NCBI RefSeq assembly: GCF_003994855.1
Contig: NZ_CP034142.1
Coordinates: forward strand, 2,046,001-2,110,000
Direction of reading: 5' to 3'
DNA from: Marinobacter sp. NP-4(2019)
Lineage (GTDB): Bacteria > Pseudomonadota > Gammaproteobacteria > Pseudomonadales > Oleiphilaceae
DNA: 64,000 nucleotides
Shown here: piece by piece, positions 53,019-64,000 of the stretch
Layout: the number at the start of each line of letters is the position of its first letter
How positions within the stretch are numbered: the stretch's first letter is position 1
The notes under the pieces: generated by a model
Database searches by the model: none
What the model saw: the letters and a program-made list of their open reading frames with translations, nothing else
What the model was told of the DNA's origin: nothing
Translations under genes and position numbers: made by a program

Positions 53019-54022
53019 TGCTTCGCCCGGTGACCCTTCGGCCCCGTCAACGCGGTGTTGCGTTGATTATGGTCCTGCTGGCCATGGCCCTGGTGGTGAT
53101 GCTGGCCACAGGGATGACGCAGCAGCAAAGCGTAAGGGTGTTTCGGGCAGGGCATTATCTGGCTCAGCAGCAGGGACAAAGCATTGCCCTTGGTGCGGAA
53201 GCCTTCGCACGACAGATCCTGTACCGGGACTTTGAACAGGACAAGGAAGACAACCTGATGGTAGACAGCCTGGACGAATTTTGGGCTGCGAATTCCGCTG
53301 TTTTGCCTCTGGACGATAACGGTGTGGTCGAAGTCCAGATTGACGGTCTTGGTGGCCGTATTAACCTGAACGATCTGGTGTCGGCCAACGGTCAGGTGAA
53401 TCCGTTGGTCCGGGATCAGCTTGCACGGATGCTGGTGGTGCTGGACATCCCCGAAACCCTGGTTGATGCCCTGATAGACTGGATTGACCCGGATGACCAG
53501 ACGGTGAGCGCCTATGGGGCGGAAGATGGACAGTATCTGATGGCGGACCCCGGTTTCAGGGCGGCCAATCAACCTTTTGTCAGTGTGACCGAACTCAGGC
53601 TTATTGAGGGAATGACCGAAGAGGCTTACCGTGCCCTGAGGCCACATGTGACAGCACTGCCAGTGACTGGTATCGGGATCAACGTGAATACCGCAACAGC
53701 CCCGGTTCTGCGTTCGCTGCACGCGGAGCTGACACAGGCACAGGCAGAGTCTATTCTTGAGAAGAGACAAGAAGAGCGGTTTGAAAATGTTCAGGATTTT
53801 CTTGCCTTGCCGGAATTTTCGGGCCTCGGGTTGAAGGCCACCGGACTTGGCGTGCAGACCCGTTTTTTTGAGGTCGTTTCGCGTGTTACCTATGATGACC
53901 GGGTTGCGAATCTGGTGAGCACCGTTTTCCGGAGTCCGGAAGGTGAGCTGCAGACGGTTGATCGTGATACCGGACAAAAGAACCGAATTACCAAAGAGCC
54001 TTTCACTATTTCAGAAGGATAG
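53018..54022 (+). CDS. gspK: Minor pseudopilin GspK
   Basis: Large minor pseudopilin that caps the pseudopilus. The 334 aa start MLRPVTLRPRQRG-VALIM, with cleavage after Gly13; as usual for GspK the +5 Glu is absent. The helical insertion domain (INLNDLVSANGQVNPLVRDQ; VDALIDWIDPDDQ) is present. The start overlaps the gspJ stop (TAATG). Confidence 0.92.
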   Translation: MLRPVTLRPRQRGVALIMVLLAMALVVMLATGMTQQQSVRVFRAGHYLAQQQGQSIALGAEAFARQILYRDFEQDKEDNLMVDSLDEFWAANSAVLPLDDNGVVEVQIDGLGGRINLNDLVSANGQVNPLVRDQLARMLVVLDIPETLVDALIDWIDPDDQTVSAYGAEDGQYLMADPGFRAANQPFVSVTELRLIEGMTEEAYRALRPHVTALPVTGIGINVNTATAPVLRSLHAELTQAQAESILEKRQEERFENVQDFLALPEFSGLGLKATGLGVQTRFFEVVSRVTYDDRVANLVSTVFRSPEGELQTVDRDTGQKNRITKEPFTISEG

Positions 54023-54024
54023 AC

Positions 54025-55329
54025 ATGTCTTACCGCCTCTACGTCCGGCCTCTGCCACCCTTTGCCGACCCCGGGCAAACACCGGAAGCGCAGCTTTATG
54101 ACTGGGTGCTCCACGATGCCAGTGGTGACACTCAGGCCCACGGGCGAGGGGATACCCGCGATCTTATTGAACAAACCCTTGGTCAGAATGCGCTGGACAA
54201 TGTCCTGTTGATTGGTCTGGTGCCCGGGGACGAGGCGTTGTTCTGCGTGGCTGACATTCCTGCCAAGCAAACCCGCTTCATACTCCAGGCCCTGCCGTAT
54301 GCGGTAGAGGAGCAAATTGCCCAGGATATTGACACCGTACACTTGGCGTTGGGAAGCAGGACGGAGAGCGGATTCAGAGTGGCCGCGATTGACCGGGATC
54401 GAATGTCGGACTGGGTGGATCTGTTCAGTGGTTGGGAGCATGCCCGGCTGGATGCCATCTATCCCGATGCTGCCCTGTTGCCAGAAACTGATGGAGGCTG
54501 GTCTGTCTGCCTGGACGGCGAAAACGCCATGCTGATCAGTGACCGGGGTGAGTGGCTCAGTATCCAGTCACGGAATCTTGGCATGTTTGCCCACACCCTG
54601 GCGGCTCCGCCATCCGAAGACGTTGTTGCAGAAATGCCGGTGACCATTTTCGGTACGGAACAGGAGCTGGAACAGCAACAATCGGCGATCAGTGAGCTTC
54701 TTTCCGCCGGCCGCCTTGTGGTGAAGCAGGAAGTGATTGAGCTCATGCCGCTGGAATTGCTGGCACACGCCCATCACCACCATCTGTCACACCCGATCAA
54801 CCTGTGTCAGGGTGGTTACGGCGTCAGCAGTGGCCAGGTGAGTCCCTTGCGGGCATGGAAACCCCTGATCGCGGTTGCCAGTGTCTGGTTTGTCATTCAA
54901 CTGGGAGTAGAGCTGGGAATGGGCTTCTATCACCAGCAACAGGCTGATACAACCCGCGCGCAAGCCATGACGATCTACCGCGAAGCGTTCCCCGACGACC
55001 GCCGCACCCATGCAGGCAACGTTCGCCGGGTTATCGAGGGACAACTGCGTTCAATCGGATCCGGTGGACCCGCTGCAGATTTCATTACCTTGATGAAATA
55101 CACCGGTGATCAGTACACCAAGGTTCCGCAAAACCAGTCCCTGACCTTTAATTCTATAAATTACAGCCGCTCACGGGGGGAGCTCGTCGTGGACATCCGG
55201 GCGGATACCTACAACCGCATGAGCGCCTTGCGCAACGGTTTGGCAAAGCAGGGGCTCGAAGCCGAGATCGGTTCGGTTGTCAATGAATCCACCGGCGCCC
55301 GCGGGCGTCTGACCGTATCGGGAGGTTGA
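54025..55329 (+). CDS. gspL: Type II secretion protein GspL
   Basis: Inner-membrane protein linking GspE to GspM. The 434 aa have an N-terminal cytoplasmic actin-like domain (about residues 1-270), one transmembrane helix near residues 280-300 (PLIAVASVWFVIQLGVELG) and a periplasmic ferredoxin-like C-terminal domain. Confidence 0.9.
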   Translation: MSYRLYVRPLPPFADPGQTPEAQLYDWVLHDASGDTQAHGRGDTRDLIEQTLGQNALDNVLLIGLVPGDEALFCVADIPAKQTRFILQALPYAVEEQIAQDIDTVHLALGSRTESGFRVAAIDRDRMSDWVDLFSGWEHARLDAIYPDAALLPETDGGWSVCLDGENAMLISDRGEWLSIQSRNLGMFAHTLAAPPSEDVVAEMPVTIFGTEQELEQQQSAISELLSAGRLVVKQEVIELMPLELLAHAHHHHLSHPINLCQGGYGVSSGQVSPLRAWKPLIAVASVWFVIQLGVELGMGFYHQQQADTTRAQAMTIYREAFPDDRRTHAGNVRRVIEGQLRSIGSGGPAADFITLMKYTGDQYTKVPQNQSLTFNSINYSRSRGELVVDIRADTYNRMSALRNGLAKQGLEAEIGSVVNESTGARGRLTVSGG

Positions 55330-55333
55330 GACG

Positions 55334-55861
55334 ATGCTGACGAAACTGAAAGATCAGCCTTCCGTAGGCAAGCTTATCGCCCAGTATGACCAACTCCCGC
55401 GCAGGGACCAGCAGGCGCTGACGGTCCTGGCGATAGCGGTGTTTCTGGGGCTGTTGTATTTCCTGATCTGGCGCCCCATCACCGGATTCCACGACCAGGC
55501 CGCAAGTTCGCGGGAAAACGCAGAAGAACTGCTGGCCTGGATGCGGGCGAATCAGTCTGATATTGAGCGTCTCGCCGCCAGTGAAGGAGCCGGTAGCCCG
55601 GCGCCCAATGCGCCGCAGGATGGGCGCGCGCTTATGGCGCTGGTCACTCGTAGTGCTGGTGAATCCGGGTTGTCCCTGCAACGGTTTGAGCCCAGTGGCA
55701 ATAGCGCGATCCGGGTCTGGCTTGAAGATGTGCCGTTTGCCGACGTAGCAGCATGGCTGGAGAGTTTGAGCACCGATCATGGCGTGGTCATCGATCAGGC
55801 GGCGATGGACAGAAAGGATGCCCCGGGCATTGTATCGGTACGGCTAACCCTTACGATCTGA
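55334..55861 (+). CDS. gspM: Type II secretion protein GspM
   Basis: Inner-membrane partner of GspL. The 175-residue protein has one transmembrane helix (about residues 34-52; ALTVLAIAVFLGLLYFLIW) and a small periplasmic domain. Last gene of the operon; gspN and gspO do not follow. Confidence 0.88.
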   Translation: MLTKLKDQPSVGKLIAQYDQLPRRDQQALTVLAIAVFLGLLYFLIWRPITGFHDQAASSRENAEELLAWMRANQSDIERLAASEGAGSPAPNAPQDGRALMALVTRSAGESGLSLQRFEPSGNSAIRVWLEDVPFADVAAWLESLSTDHGVVIDQAAMDRKDAPGIVSVRLTLTI

Positions 55862-55916
55862 GCACTTGAGCCGGAAAGGGTTTGAATGTGAGCGGTGGGT
55901 AAACAGGAGAAACCTG

Positions 55917-56582
55917 ATGAGTGACGGCGTAGACAATAAAAACAATCCGGAACCGGTGATCGTCCGACTCGACGAGAGTGCGCACAATGAGGCGAAATCC
56001 ATACTTTTTCATGCTTACCTTCGTGAGCCAACGTTCCAGTATCTGTTTGATCACCGGCGCCCCGGTTACGAACAAAGGGTAAGAGCCACCATTCGGGAGC
56101 TGATTGACCTGTATCTGGACCTGAATCAGGAAGCGATCGGTGTCATGCTGGATAATACACTGGTTGCGGTGGCATTCATTGGAGAGCCCGAATTGCGCCT
56201 GAATCTGGCCGATCAGATCAGTTGGCGGATACGGATGGTTCTGACGACCGGTTTTGCCTGTACGCGCCGTTACCTCGACTACCACCACAAGATAACGGAA
56301 ATGTTGCCTCAGCCATTGGCCCATCAGTTACCGCTGATGGGGGTGAACCCCCAGTACCAGAACCGGGGCTACGGCCGTAAGCTGTTAGCCGCGGTTGAGC
56401 GCCTGTGTGCGGATAATCCGCGTGGCAGTGGTCTGGTGCTGGACACTGGTAATAGCCGCTATCTACCATTTTACGAGTCCGAAGGGTTTCGCAGTCTCGG
56501 AAAAATCCGGCTGGGAGACTTTGAGGACCATGTTTTGTTCCGGGAAGTAAGCCCTGCGGAAAAACAGGCGGCGCCCGGTTGA
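55917..56582 (+). CDS. GNAT family N-acetyltransferase
   Basis: A 221-residue acetyltransferase-fold protein with the acetyl-CoA motif A (LMGVNPQYQNRGYGRKLLAA) and a later TGNSRYLPFYESEGF. The ATG at 55917 is chosen because AGGAG lies 8 nt upstream; a longer frame from 55866 is not supported. It lies between gspM and the reductase gene; the substrate is unknown. Confidence 0.85.
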   Translation: MSDGVDNKNNPEPVIVRLDESAHNEAKSILFHAYLREPTFQYLFDHRRPGYEQRVRATIRELIDLYLDLNQEAIGVMLDNTLVAVAFIGEPELRLNLADQISWRIRMVLTTGFACTRRYLDYHHKITEMLPQPLAHQLPLMGVNPQYQNRGYGRKLLAAVERLCADNPRGSGLVLDTGNSRYLPFYESEGFRSLGKIRLGDFEDHVLFREVSPAEKQAAPG

Positions 56583-56614
56583 CGTTATTGACCTAACAAT
56601 GTTCAGGAGACGCT

Positions 56615-57976
56615 GTGTCTGACAACCAGGATTTCGATCTGATAGTAATTGGCGCTGGTTCGGGAGGTGTACGGCTGGCAAGAATGTCCGCTCAGCGGGG
56701 CGCCCGGGTCGCGATTGTCGAGTCCCGCTACCTTGGTGGCACCTGCGTCAATGTCGGGTGTGTTCCGAAGAAGTTGCTTGTGTATGGTTCCCATGTCAGT
56801 GAGGATCTTGAAGACGCCGCGGGTTATGGCTGGAACGTCCCCCATGACCAGGTCAGTTTTGACTGGCCGACGCTGGTGGCCAACAAGAATGCAGAGATTG
56901 AACGGCTGAATGGTATTTACGGTCGTCTCCTGAAAAATGCCGGCGTCACGATCATCGAAGGTACGGCAACGCTGGCTGACGCCAATACCGTGGTTGTTGG
57001 TGATCAACGCTATACCACCGCGCATATCACCGTGGCGACTGGCAGCTGGCCGGTGATTCCCGACATTCCGGGAAAAGAGTGCATTCTTACTTCCAATGAG
57101 ATGTTTTTCCTGCCACAGCTGCCACGTCAGGCCGTGGTCTGGGGCGGTGGCTATATTGCCGTCGAGTTTGCCGGGATCCTCGCCGGGCTTGGTGTTGAAA
57201 CCACGTTGTTATACCGGGGAGAACTGTTTCTTCGTGGGTTTGATGATGATGTTCGTGAGTTTACCGCCAACGAAATGCGCAGGAAGGGCGTTGATCTGCG
57301 GTTTGGTGTCACTATTGAAGCCGTGGAAAGTGACGGAAACCACTACGATATCACCTTGAATGATGGTACTCATCTGACCACCGGCCTGGTAATGGCGGCG
57401 ACTGGCCGCCGTGCGCTTGTTGAGGGGCTCGGACTGGAGGCGTTGGGCGTCGAACTGAGTGATTCTGGCCATGTGGCGGTGGATGACCATTTCCAGACCT
57501 CTGTTCCTTCCATTACCGCATTGGGTGATGTTATCGGTACGCCTCAGCTAACACCGGTGGCCCTGGCTCAGGCCATGGTTTTGTCCCGCCGCCTGTTTGG
57601 CGATGGTCAGGGCGAGATGGACTACAACTGTATTCCAACCGCCGTCTTCTGCCAGCCCAATATCGGAACGGTCGGGCTGACTGAAGCTGAAGCCAGGGAA
57701 GCCGGTCACAAGGTCAGCATCTATCGCTCGGAATTCCGGCCGATGAAGCACACCCTGAGTGGTCGGCAGGAGCGTTGTCTGATGAAGCTGGTGGTGGACA
57801 AAGAGAGTGACAAGGTCCTGGGCGCTCATATGGTAGGGCCGGACGCAGGTGAAATTACCCAGGGGCTCGCGGTTGCCATGAAAGCGGGGGCAACCAAGGC
57901 CCAGTTTGACAGCACCCTGGGGATTCATCCGACCTCTGCGGAAGAGTTTGTTACCATGCGTGAGCCGGTCGCCTGA
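56615..57976 (+). CDS. gor: Glutathione-disulfide reductase
   Basis: FAD/NADPH disulfide reductase that reduces oxidised glutathione. The 453 aa contain the FAD motif (VIGAGSGGVRLARMS), the redox pair Cys44/Cys49 (CVNVGCVPKK), the NADPH-binding domain (AVVWGGGYIAVEFAG) and the C-terminal active-site HPTSAEE. GTG start at 56615 follows AGGAG. Whether it uses glutathione rather than another low-molecular-weight thiol is from family resemblance. Confidence 0.9.
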   Translation: MSDNQDFDLIVIGAGSGGVRLARMSAQRGARVAIVESRYLGGTCVNVGCVPKKLLVYGSHVSEDLEDAAGYGWNVPHDQVSFDWPTLVANKNAEIERLNGIYGRLLKNAGVTIIEGTATLADANTVVVGDQRYTTAHITVATGSWPVIPDIPGKECILTSNEMFFLPQLPRQAVVWGGGYIAVEFAGILAGLGVETTLLYRGELFLRGFDDDVREFTANEMRRKGVDLRFGVTIEAVESDGNHYDITLNDGTHLTTGLVMAATGRRALVEGLGLEALGVELSDSGHVAVDDHFQTSVPSITALGDVIGTPQLTPVALAQAMVLSRRLFGDGQGEMDYNCIPTAVFCQPNIGTVGLTEAEAREAGHKVSIYRSEFRPMKHTLSGRQERCLMKLVVDKESDKVLGAHMVGPDAGEITQGLAVAMKAGATKAQFDSTLGIHPTSAEEFVTMREPVA

Positions 57977-58001
57977 TCCGATGCGCCTGCCCAGCCGCTG
58001 G

Positions 58002-59943
<1,942 letters not shown>

Positions 59944-59951
<8 letters not shown>

Positions 59952-60924
59952 TGGAGCCCTCCATGGGTGAGGAGAGCCTGGCTTTAATCTCTGCGGCAAG
60001 CTCCTGCCTGGAAGGAAGCGGAATATTCAGCGATCGGGCAACCTGCTCGTTGACCTCCAGCCTGAATGCCTCCGGGTAAACCGGTGGCGGAAACCGGTTT
60101 GAAATCTGATATTCATTGATGAGGTCTGCGGCCAACCCGGCGACAACCGTCAGGGGAACGTAGGTAGAGGCCAACGCACCTGCTTTGACATAAGCCTGGC
60201 TCGGGCCGATGACAATCCGGTTTCGCCGGTAGGTCGTTAACAGGATATGCTTGATGGTTTGCGGGTTATAGATGTTCCTGTCGGGTGCTGCGAGGAGAAA
60301 GTCCCCATACTCCAGTGCCCGGATCAGTGTGGGGATGAGCTTGTCGCTACTGCTGACAACAAAAACCTGGCCCTCCATACCGAAAGCAGGAAGCTGTTCT
60401 GTTAATTGTTGATATAACGACACACTGTCAGGTGTGGCAAGCATGGAGACCCGCGTTGCGTGCGGAAGGATGACCTTACCGGCTACCGCCTGACGAATCA
60501 GTGGCGGCGCATAGAAAATCGCTCCCAGGCGCCGTTCCCCGAGGTCGTTGCTGTGATCTTTGATGAAAGGCTCATCCACAAGCAGGGCAAGGACCGGAAC
60601 GTTGCGACTTTCCTGGCGGACAAGGGTAAAGGCTTCAGGTCCCAGGGTAACGATCAGGCTGTTTTCATCCTGGGAAGTCTGACCGGCCTTGAACGGCCGC
60701 AGGCTGAATCCGTCGCCAAGTTCGTTTCGGAGCAGGCTGGTCATGTGCTGTGTTAACGGGGCATTGTTGTCTGTGCCTGCGATGTAAACAGCCGTTGTCG
60801 GGGGTGTTTGACTGAATGTCGGACGTGAGAGCACCAGCAGGCTGAAAAAGAGCAGGTAAAAAGCGGCGCTTACTGGCATCCTGCCTGTACAAAAGGCGTT
60901 GTTTGACTGAATTTTGGCTCTCAT
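59944..60924 (-). CDS. Periplasmic ABC-type substrate-binding protein
   Basis: A 326-residue secreted protein (signal peptide AAFYLLFFSLLVLSRPTFS) with the layout of the ABC-type substrate-binding family (VYIAGTDNN..., NSLIVTLGPEAF, NRIVIGPSQAYVKAGALAS). No ABC permease or ATPase is linked, so it more likely serves as a ligand sensor for the overlapping kinase. AGGA lies 4 nt before the ATG; MPVSAAF further in is an alternative start. Confidence 0.8.
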
Positions 60925-60958
60925 ACCATCCTGGGTTCAGTACATTCCATTGGCTGAA

Positions 60959-63142
60959 TCAGAAGCGGATACCAGCTTCTACAAAAAACTGGTTATGGTT
61001 CTGAATAATGTTATCCGGACTCAGGTCCGGAATCCTGTTGAGATAGTGTTGCATGGTAAAAGCCAGTTCGTAACTGTAGCTGGAGGCGAATATTCTACGC
61101 GCAATCCTGAAATCCGCACGCTCGAAATGCGCTCTCCGAAATTCGTCCGCCCAGTAGAATGTCGCAGACGATGTAAGGTTAAAAGGTAACTGCTGAATCC
61201 AGGCAAAACTTCCGGAGTGGCGCACGGACAACCGTCCAAGAAGCTCCACCACGTATTCCTGATCGCCGGCGTCAAGTTTTTCTGGGTCGCCAGTATAACG
61301 GCCATCCTGGTCGAGATAGGCATAGGTGGCGCGAAGTTTGGTGTCGGCGTAATCGATGGACGATTCTACCTCGAAGCCTTCCTGGTCCAGGCCAACATTG
61401 TTGGCGATAAACCACTCTTCTTCATTGATGACGCCGCTGATCATGTCGGTCAGATGATCGTTGAAGTAGCGAATTTCCAGGGATAGCAAAGCCTGGTTTA
61501 CGAAGAACTGGCCAAAATAGCTTATTTCCCGGGAAATTATACGCTCTTCTTCAAGTTCTTCCCCAAACGTTGAAGTTCGTGGATCAACCAGGTCTTCCAC
61601 GTCAACTCTTACGCCTTCCAGAAAGTCGTAGGGTGCGCGTACGTTTCTGATCGTGTATCCCCAGTCCGGTGTCTGCTCGAAAGCGTCCGGGGTGCGAACG
61701 GCTTCAGAATACACGAATCTCAGGGCCTGGTTCTCTGTGATTAGTAAGTTGGCTGCAACCCGGGGCGAAAGATAGTTTTCATCGGTGGTTGTGGTGCTTT
61801 CCCAGTTACCACCGGCGTTGAAAGTGACCCATTCAACCGGCGTATACTCCAGGTTGGCAAACAGCCGGGATTGATAATTATTACCTCTGCCGTTGAAGAA
61901 GGTCTCGGAACGATAGGTATCTTTGCGGTACCCAAGCCCTGATACCAGTTTAATGTCAGGCGTGAAATACAGGGTGTCCTGAAGCTCGAACTCCAGGCGG
62001 GACTCTTCGATGTCTTCGTTGAGATCAGCAATGAAGGGCGCCGGGCTGTCTCCAGGCATACAGTCACCTGGCTCAAATTCGAACTCGGGGGAATTGCCGG
62101 CAAGGATATCGTCGATCACCGGTCCGGAAATACACATAGGCCAACGCTGGCGACGCTGATAATTCTGATAGTTGGCCTGGAAATGGAAGAAGTGGTTTTC
62201 AGACGTGCTCACGTTCAGTCGCGCCTGCAGATAGTAATCATCAACGATGATGTCCGGGTTATCCGTGGCTCCCAATTTGCCATTTTTCCTCAGGTCTTCT
62301 TCGTTGATTCCGTCTACAACGCCACCCCGCAGTTCCAGATTAGTGCTGTCCGAGGTGCGGACAACTCCGTCATAACTGAATGTGTTGATGTCGAACCCAT
62401 CATGGAAGGGGAAAAACTGATCATCATCTACCTGTTTGTCAAAACCATCGGACTTGCGTTTTTCATAGGCCAGCCGCCAACTGTAGGGATCGCTGGCACC
62501 GCCAACGGAACCGAAAGTTCGGAGATGGCCGCGGGAGCCGGAGACTGCGCCGAGCTGGACACCCGCCGTATCATCTGGTGAGCGGGTAATGATGTTGATG
62601 GTGCCCAGGAATGCATTGATGCCATCAGCCGCCGCGTTAGGCCCACGGCTGACTTCAATCCGTTCAATGAGCTCCAGCGGAACGGGTATGGTATGCCAGT
62701 CTGTATCAGAGAGGCTGGCGCGATAGGACGTGCGACCGTCTACCAGAACCTGAAGTCGGCGCTGCTCGTAGTGTACCGTACCGTGGTAGCTCGTCACCGG
62801 GTTATTGCTGCCAACTTCCGCAACCGTCATGCCCGGGACCAGGCGGAACACCTCCACAAGGTTCATCACCCCGAGATCCCTGATAAGATCGCCTTCAATA
62901 ATGGTGGTGGTACCGGGCACCCGGGGTTTGGGCTGGCGGAGTCGGGTAGTCGTCAGAACTTCCGGCAGAGGTGGCTCAATGACTGACAGTCCGGAGAAAT
63001 CCGTCGAGGGCTCCTGGTCGTCCGCCTGGGTCAGGGGAGAAGCCAGCACCGAGCCTGCAAAAATCAGGGGCAGCCAGAACAACGGCGCGGCGGACCGGTG
63101 CTGGCCGGGTGACGTTTTGGTAACAGAATTCGTAACAGGCAT
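60959..63142 (-). CDS. TonB-dependent receptor
   Basis: A 727-residue outer-membrane receptor: signal peptide, a plug domain (TTIIEGDLIRDLGVMNLVEV; INAFLGTINIITR) and a C-terminal beta barrel ending in phenylalanine (FFVEAGIRF), as required for BAM insertion. The plug has a KPRVPGTTT-like start after ADD; no N-terminal signalling domain is seen. ATG 63142 is preferred over GTG 63223. First of the three-gene set with the binding protein and kinase; the substrate is unknown. Confidence 0.9.
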   Translation of the reverse strand: MPVTNSVTKTSPGQHRSAAPLFWLPLIFAGSVLASPLTQADDQEPSTDFSGLSVIEPPLPEVLTTTRLRQPKPRVPGTTTIIEGDLIRDLGVMNLVEVFRLVPGMTVAEVGSNNPVTSYHGTVHYEQRRLQVLVDGRTSYRASLSDTDWHTIPVPLELIERIEVSRGPNAAADGINAFLGTINIITRSPDDTAGVQLGAVSGSRGHLRTFGSVGGASDPYSWRLAYEKRKSDGFDKQVDDDQFFPFHDGFDINTFSYDGVVRTSDSTNLELRGGVVDGINEEDLRKNGKLGATDNPDIIVDDYYLQARLNVSTSENHFFHFQANYQNYQRRQRWPMCISGPVIDDILAGNSPEFEFEPGDCMPGDSPAPFIADLNEDIEESRLEFELQDTLYFTPDIKLVSGLGYRKDTYRSETFFNGRGNNYQSRLFANLEYTPVEWVTFNAGGNWESTTTTDENYLSPRVAANLLITENQALRFVYSEAVRTPDAFEQTPDWGYTIRNVRAPYDFLEGVRVDVEDLVDPRTSTFGEELEEERIISREISYFGQFFVNQALLSLEIRYFNDHLTDMISGVINEEEWFIANNVGLDQEGFEVESSIDYADTKLRATYAYLDQDGRYTGDPEKLDAGDQEYVVELLGRLSVRHSGSFAWIQQLPFNLTSSATFYWADEFRRAHFERADFRIARRIFASSYSYELAFTMQHYLNRIPDLSPDNIIQNHNQFFVEAGIRF

Positions 63143-63232
63143 GGCAGTCGTTTTATAATCGGCTGAGTACGGGATGGTCAGTGTCGTGCTTGAAAGTCTT
63201 TTGTGTATCGTAGGTGACGACACTGCATTTGT

Positions 63233-63266
63233 CTCTCAATATTCTAATGAATCTCTGATTTGAGAG
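63233..63266. other. Inverted repeat in the divergent promoter region
   Basis: CTCTCAA and TTGAGAG are 20 bp apart, just before the start of the J-domain-like gene and upstream of the divergent TonB receptor gene. It may be an operator, but this is weakly supported. Confidence 0.3.
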
Positions 63267-63276
63267 TTACACCTCT

Positions 63277-63912
63277 ATGACATGTTGGGAAATCCTAGGT
63301 ATTGAACCGACCCGCGATCCTCGGCAAATCGAAGCAGCCTATAAGCAGCAGAGTAAATTTGCCACAGGCGAGGAAGCCGAGCGCCTGAAACAGGCGTACC
63401 GGGAAGCGCTGGGGCGGGAAGAGGCTCCTCTGGCGCAGCCACGGCCGTCGCAGCGTGAAGAGCCCGCTCCCGACGAGCAACCGTTGGACGCCAATGAGCA
63501 ACAGGTGGTTCGCGAAGTGGTGATCCAGGTGAATGCGCTGTTGAACGATTCCGTACGCAGCAAGGATCCACAAATCTGGAAGGCAATCCTGGGAGAGCCT
63601 CCCGCGGATCAGCCCCGGTTGAGGCGTGAGATAGGCCTGTCCCTGGAACACCAGGTGCGGCCAATGGCGGAGAATGGAAGCTTTCCGGACCCCGTTGCCA
63701 GATTTCTGGGCGAGTGGTTTAACTGGTACAGCCTGACTGAAGTGGTCAGGAAAAACCGGGAAGAAGAGGAGGCCGCACGGGGGGCGCAGGAGCAGGAGGC
63801 GGCAGAAGAGCTGCCACCTCAGATGGTGAACTTCTGGCCGGCGGTGATTGGCTGGATTGTCGGCCTAGCCGTTCTGGCGACCCTGTTCGGTGGCATGGGA
63901 GGCGGCGGCTGA
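63277..63912 (+). CDS. Degenerate J-domain membrane protein
   Basis: A 211-residue protein whose first 50 residues match the ends of a J domain (CWEILGIEPTRDPRQIEAAY ... AERLKQAYREAL) but lack the HPD loop needed to stimulate Hsp70. A charged, proline-containing middle follows. Near the C-terminus there is a hydrophobic helix (NFWPAVIGWIVGLAVLATLF) ending in a glycine-rich tail (GGMGGGG). It is probably membrane-anchored. Function unknown. Confidence 0.65.
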   Translation: MTCWEILGIEPTRDPRQIEAAYKQQSKFATGEEAERLKQAYREALGREEAPLAQPRPSQREEPAPDEQPLDANEQQVVREVVIQVNALLNDSVRSKDPQIWKAILGEPPADQPRLRREIGLSLEHQVRPMAENGSFPDPVARFLGEWFNWYSLTEVVRKNREEEEAARGAQEQEAAEELPPQMVNFWPAVIGWIVGLAVLATLFGGMGGGG

Positions 63913-64000
63913 GGCCGCCTCAATCTTTTCACGATACTTCTGGGCGAGTATGGCCCCAACAATTACCTGAATCTGGTTGTAGCACATGATCGGCAGCACA
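63865..64000 (-). CDS. C-terminal end of a probable bile acid:Na+ symporter, 5' end outside window
   Basis: The minus frame from 63999 down to the TAG at 63865 reads LPIMCYNQIQVIVGAILAQK and then an Ala/Glu-rich tail, resembling the end of bile acid:sodium symporter (BASS) proteins. It overlaps the end of the J-domain-like gene by 48 nt on the opposite strand. Only about 45 residues are visible, so the assignment is moderate. Confidence 0.45.
   Translation of the reverse strand, partial: VLPIMCYNQIQVIVGAILAQKYREKIEAASAAASHATEQGRQNG

Overview
The window reads as a stretch of chromosome from a marine gammaproteobacterium, most likely Marinobacter or a close relative. The evidence is the protein sequences and several gene orders shared with Pseudomonas-type genomes: a GntR gene followed by smc, zipA and ligA; gacA-uvrC-pgsA; flgM/flgN/flgA beside cheV-cheR; and a type II secretion operon gspE to gspM. 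The DNA is moderately GC-rich and densely coding, and I see no prophage, insertion sequence or CRISPR array. The genus name is inference, since no rRNA gene is present.

Layout. 1-3.3 kb: end of the 2-oxoglutarate dehydrogenase region (lpdA partial, sucC, sucD). 3.4-7.3 kb: trpS, scpA, scpB, rluB. 7.3-16 kb: a diguanylate cyclase, then GntR regulator, smc, zipA, ligA. Smc (9.2 kb) and ScpAB (4.7 kb) lie close together and would form one condensin. 16-23 kb: a large lipoprotein, a CBS-domain protein, mnmC, a periplasmic cyclophilin, and an unusual protein with two c-di-GMP-binding-type MshEN motifs ahead of a membrane segment. 23-27 kb: flgN, flgM, flgA, cheV, cheR. 27-37 kb: accessory metabolism (MFS, flavin reductase, hydrolase with LuxR regulator, isochorismatase, acylphosphatase, fructosamine kinase, methyltransferase, AEC transporter), a tRNA-Ser locus with a duplicated 3' end, a chemoreceptor. 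37-44 kb: gacA, uvrC, pgsA, a four-gene MCE/MlaE-type lipid ABC transporter on the other strand, tRNA-Gly and tRNA-Cys. 44-48 kb: RIO-like kinase, RES/Xre toxin-antitoxin pair, LapG-like protease, gspC. 48-56 kb: gspEFGHIJKLM. 56-64 kb: acetyltransferase, glutathione reductase, a TonB receptor / periplasmic binding protein / hybrid kinase cluster, a degenerate J-domain protein and the tail of a probable bile acid:Na+ symporter.

Most interesting: (1) the MshEN-TM-FilA-like protein at 22315-23055, a candidate membrane c-di-GMP receptor outside the usual ATPase context; (2) the tRNA-Ser locus, where the 3' end and terminator are repeated 172 bp downstream and the second copy looks like a T-arm interrupted by about 80 bp holding several short hairpins; (3) a perfect 165-bp tandem duplication that carries the start and ribosome binding site of a methyltransferase gene; (4) the TonB receptor-binding protein-hybrid kinase cluster; (5) gspC paired with lapG and no gspD in the window. 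Several starts were moved downstream of the longest open frame to fit ribosome binding sites and family N-termini.
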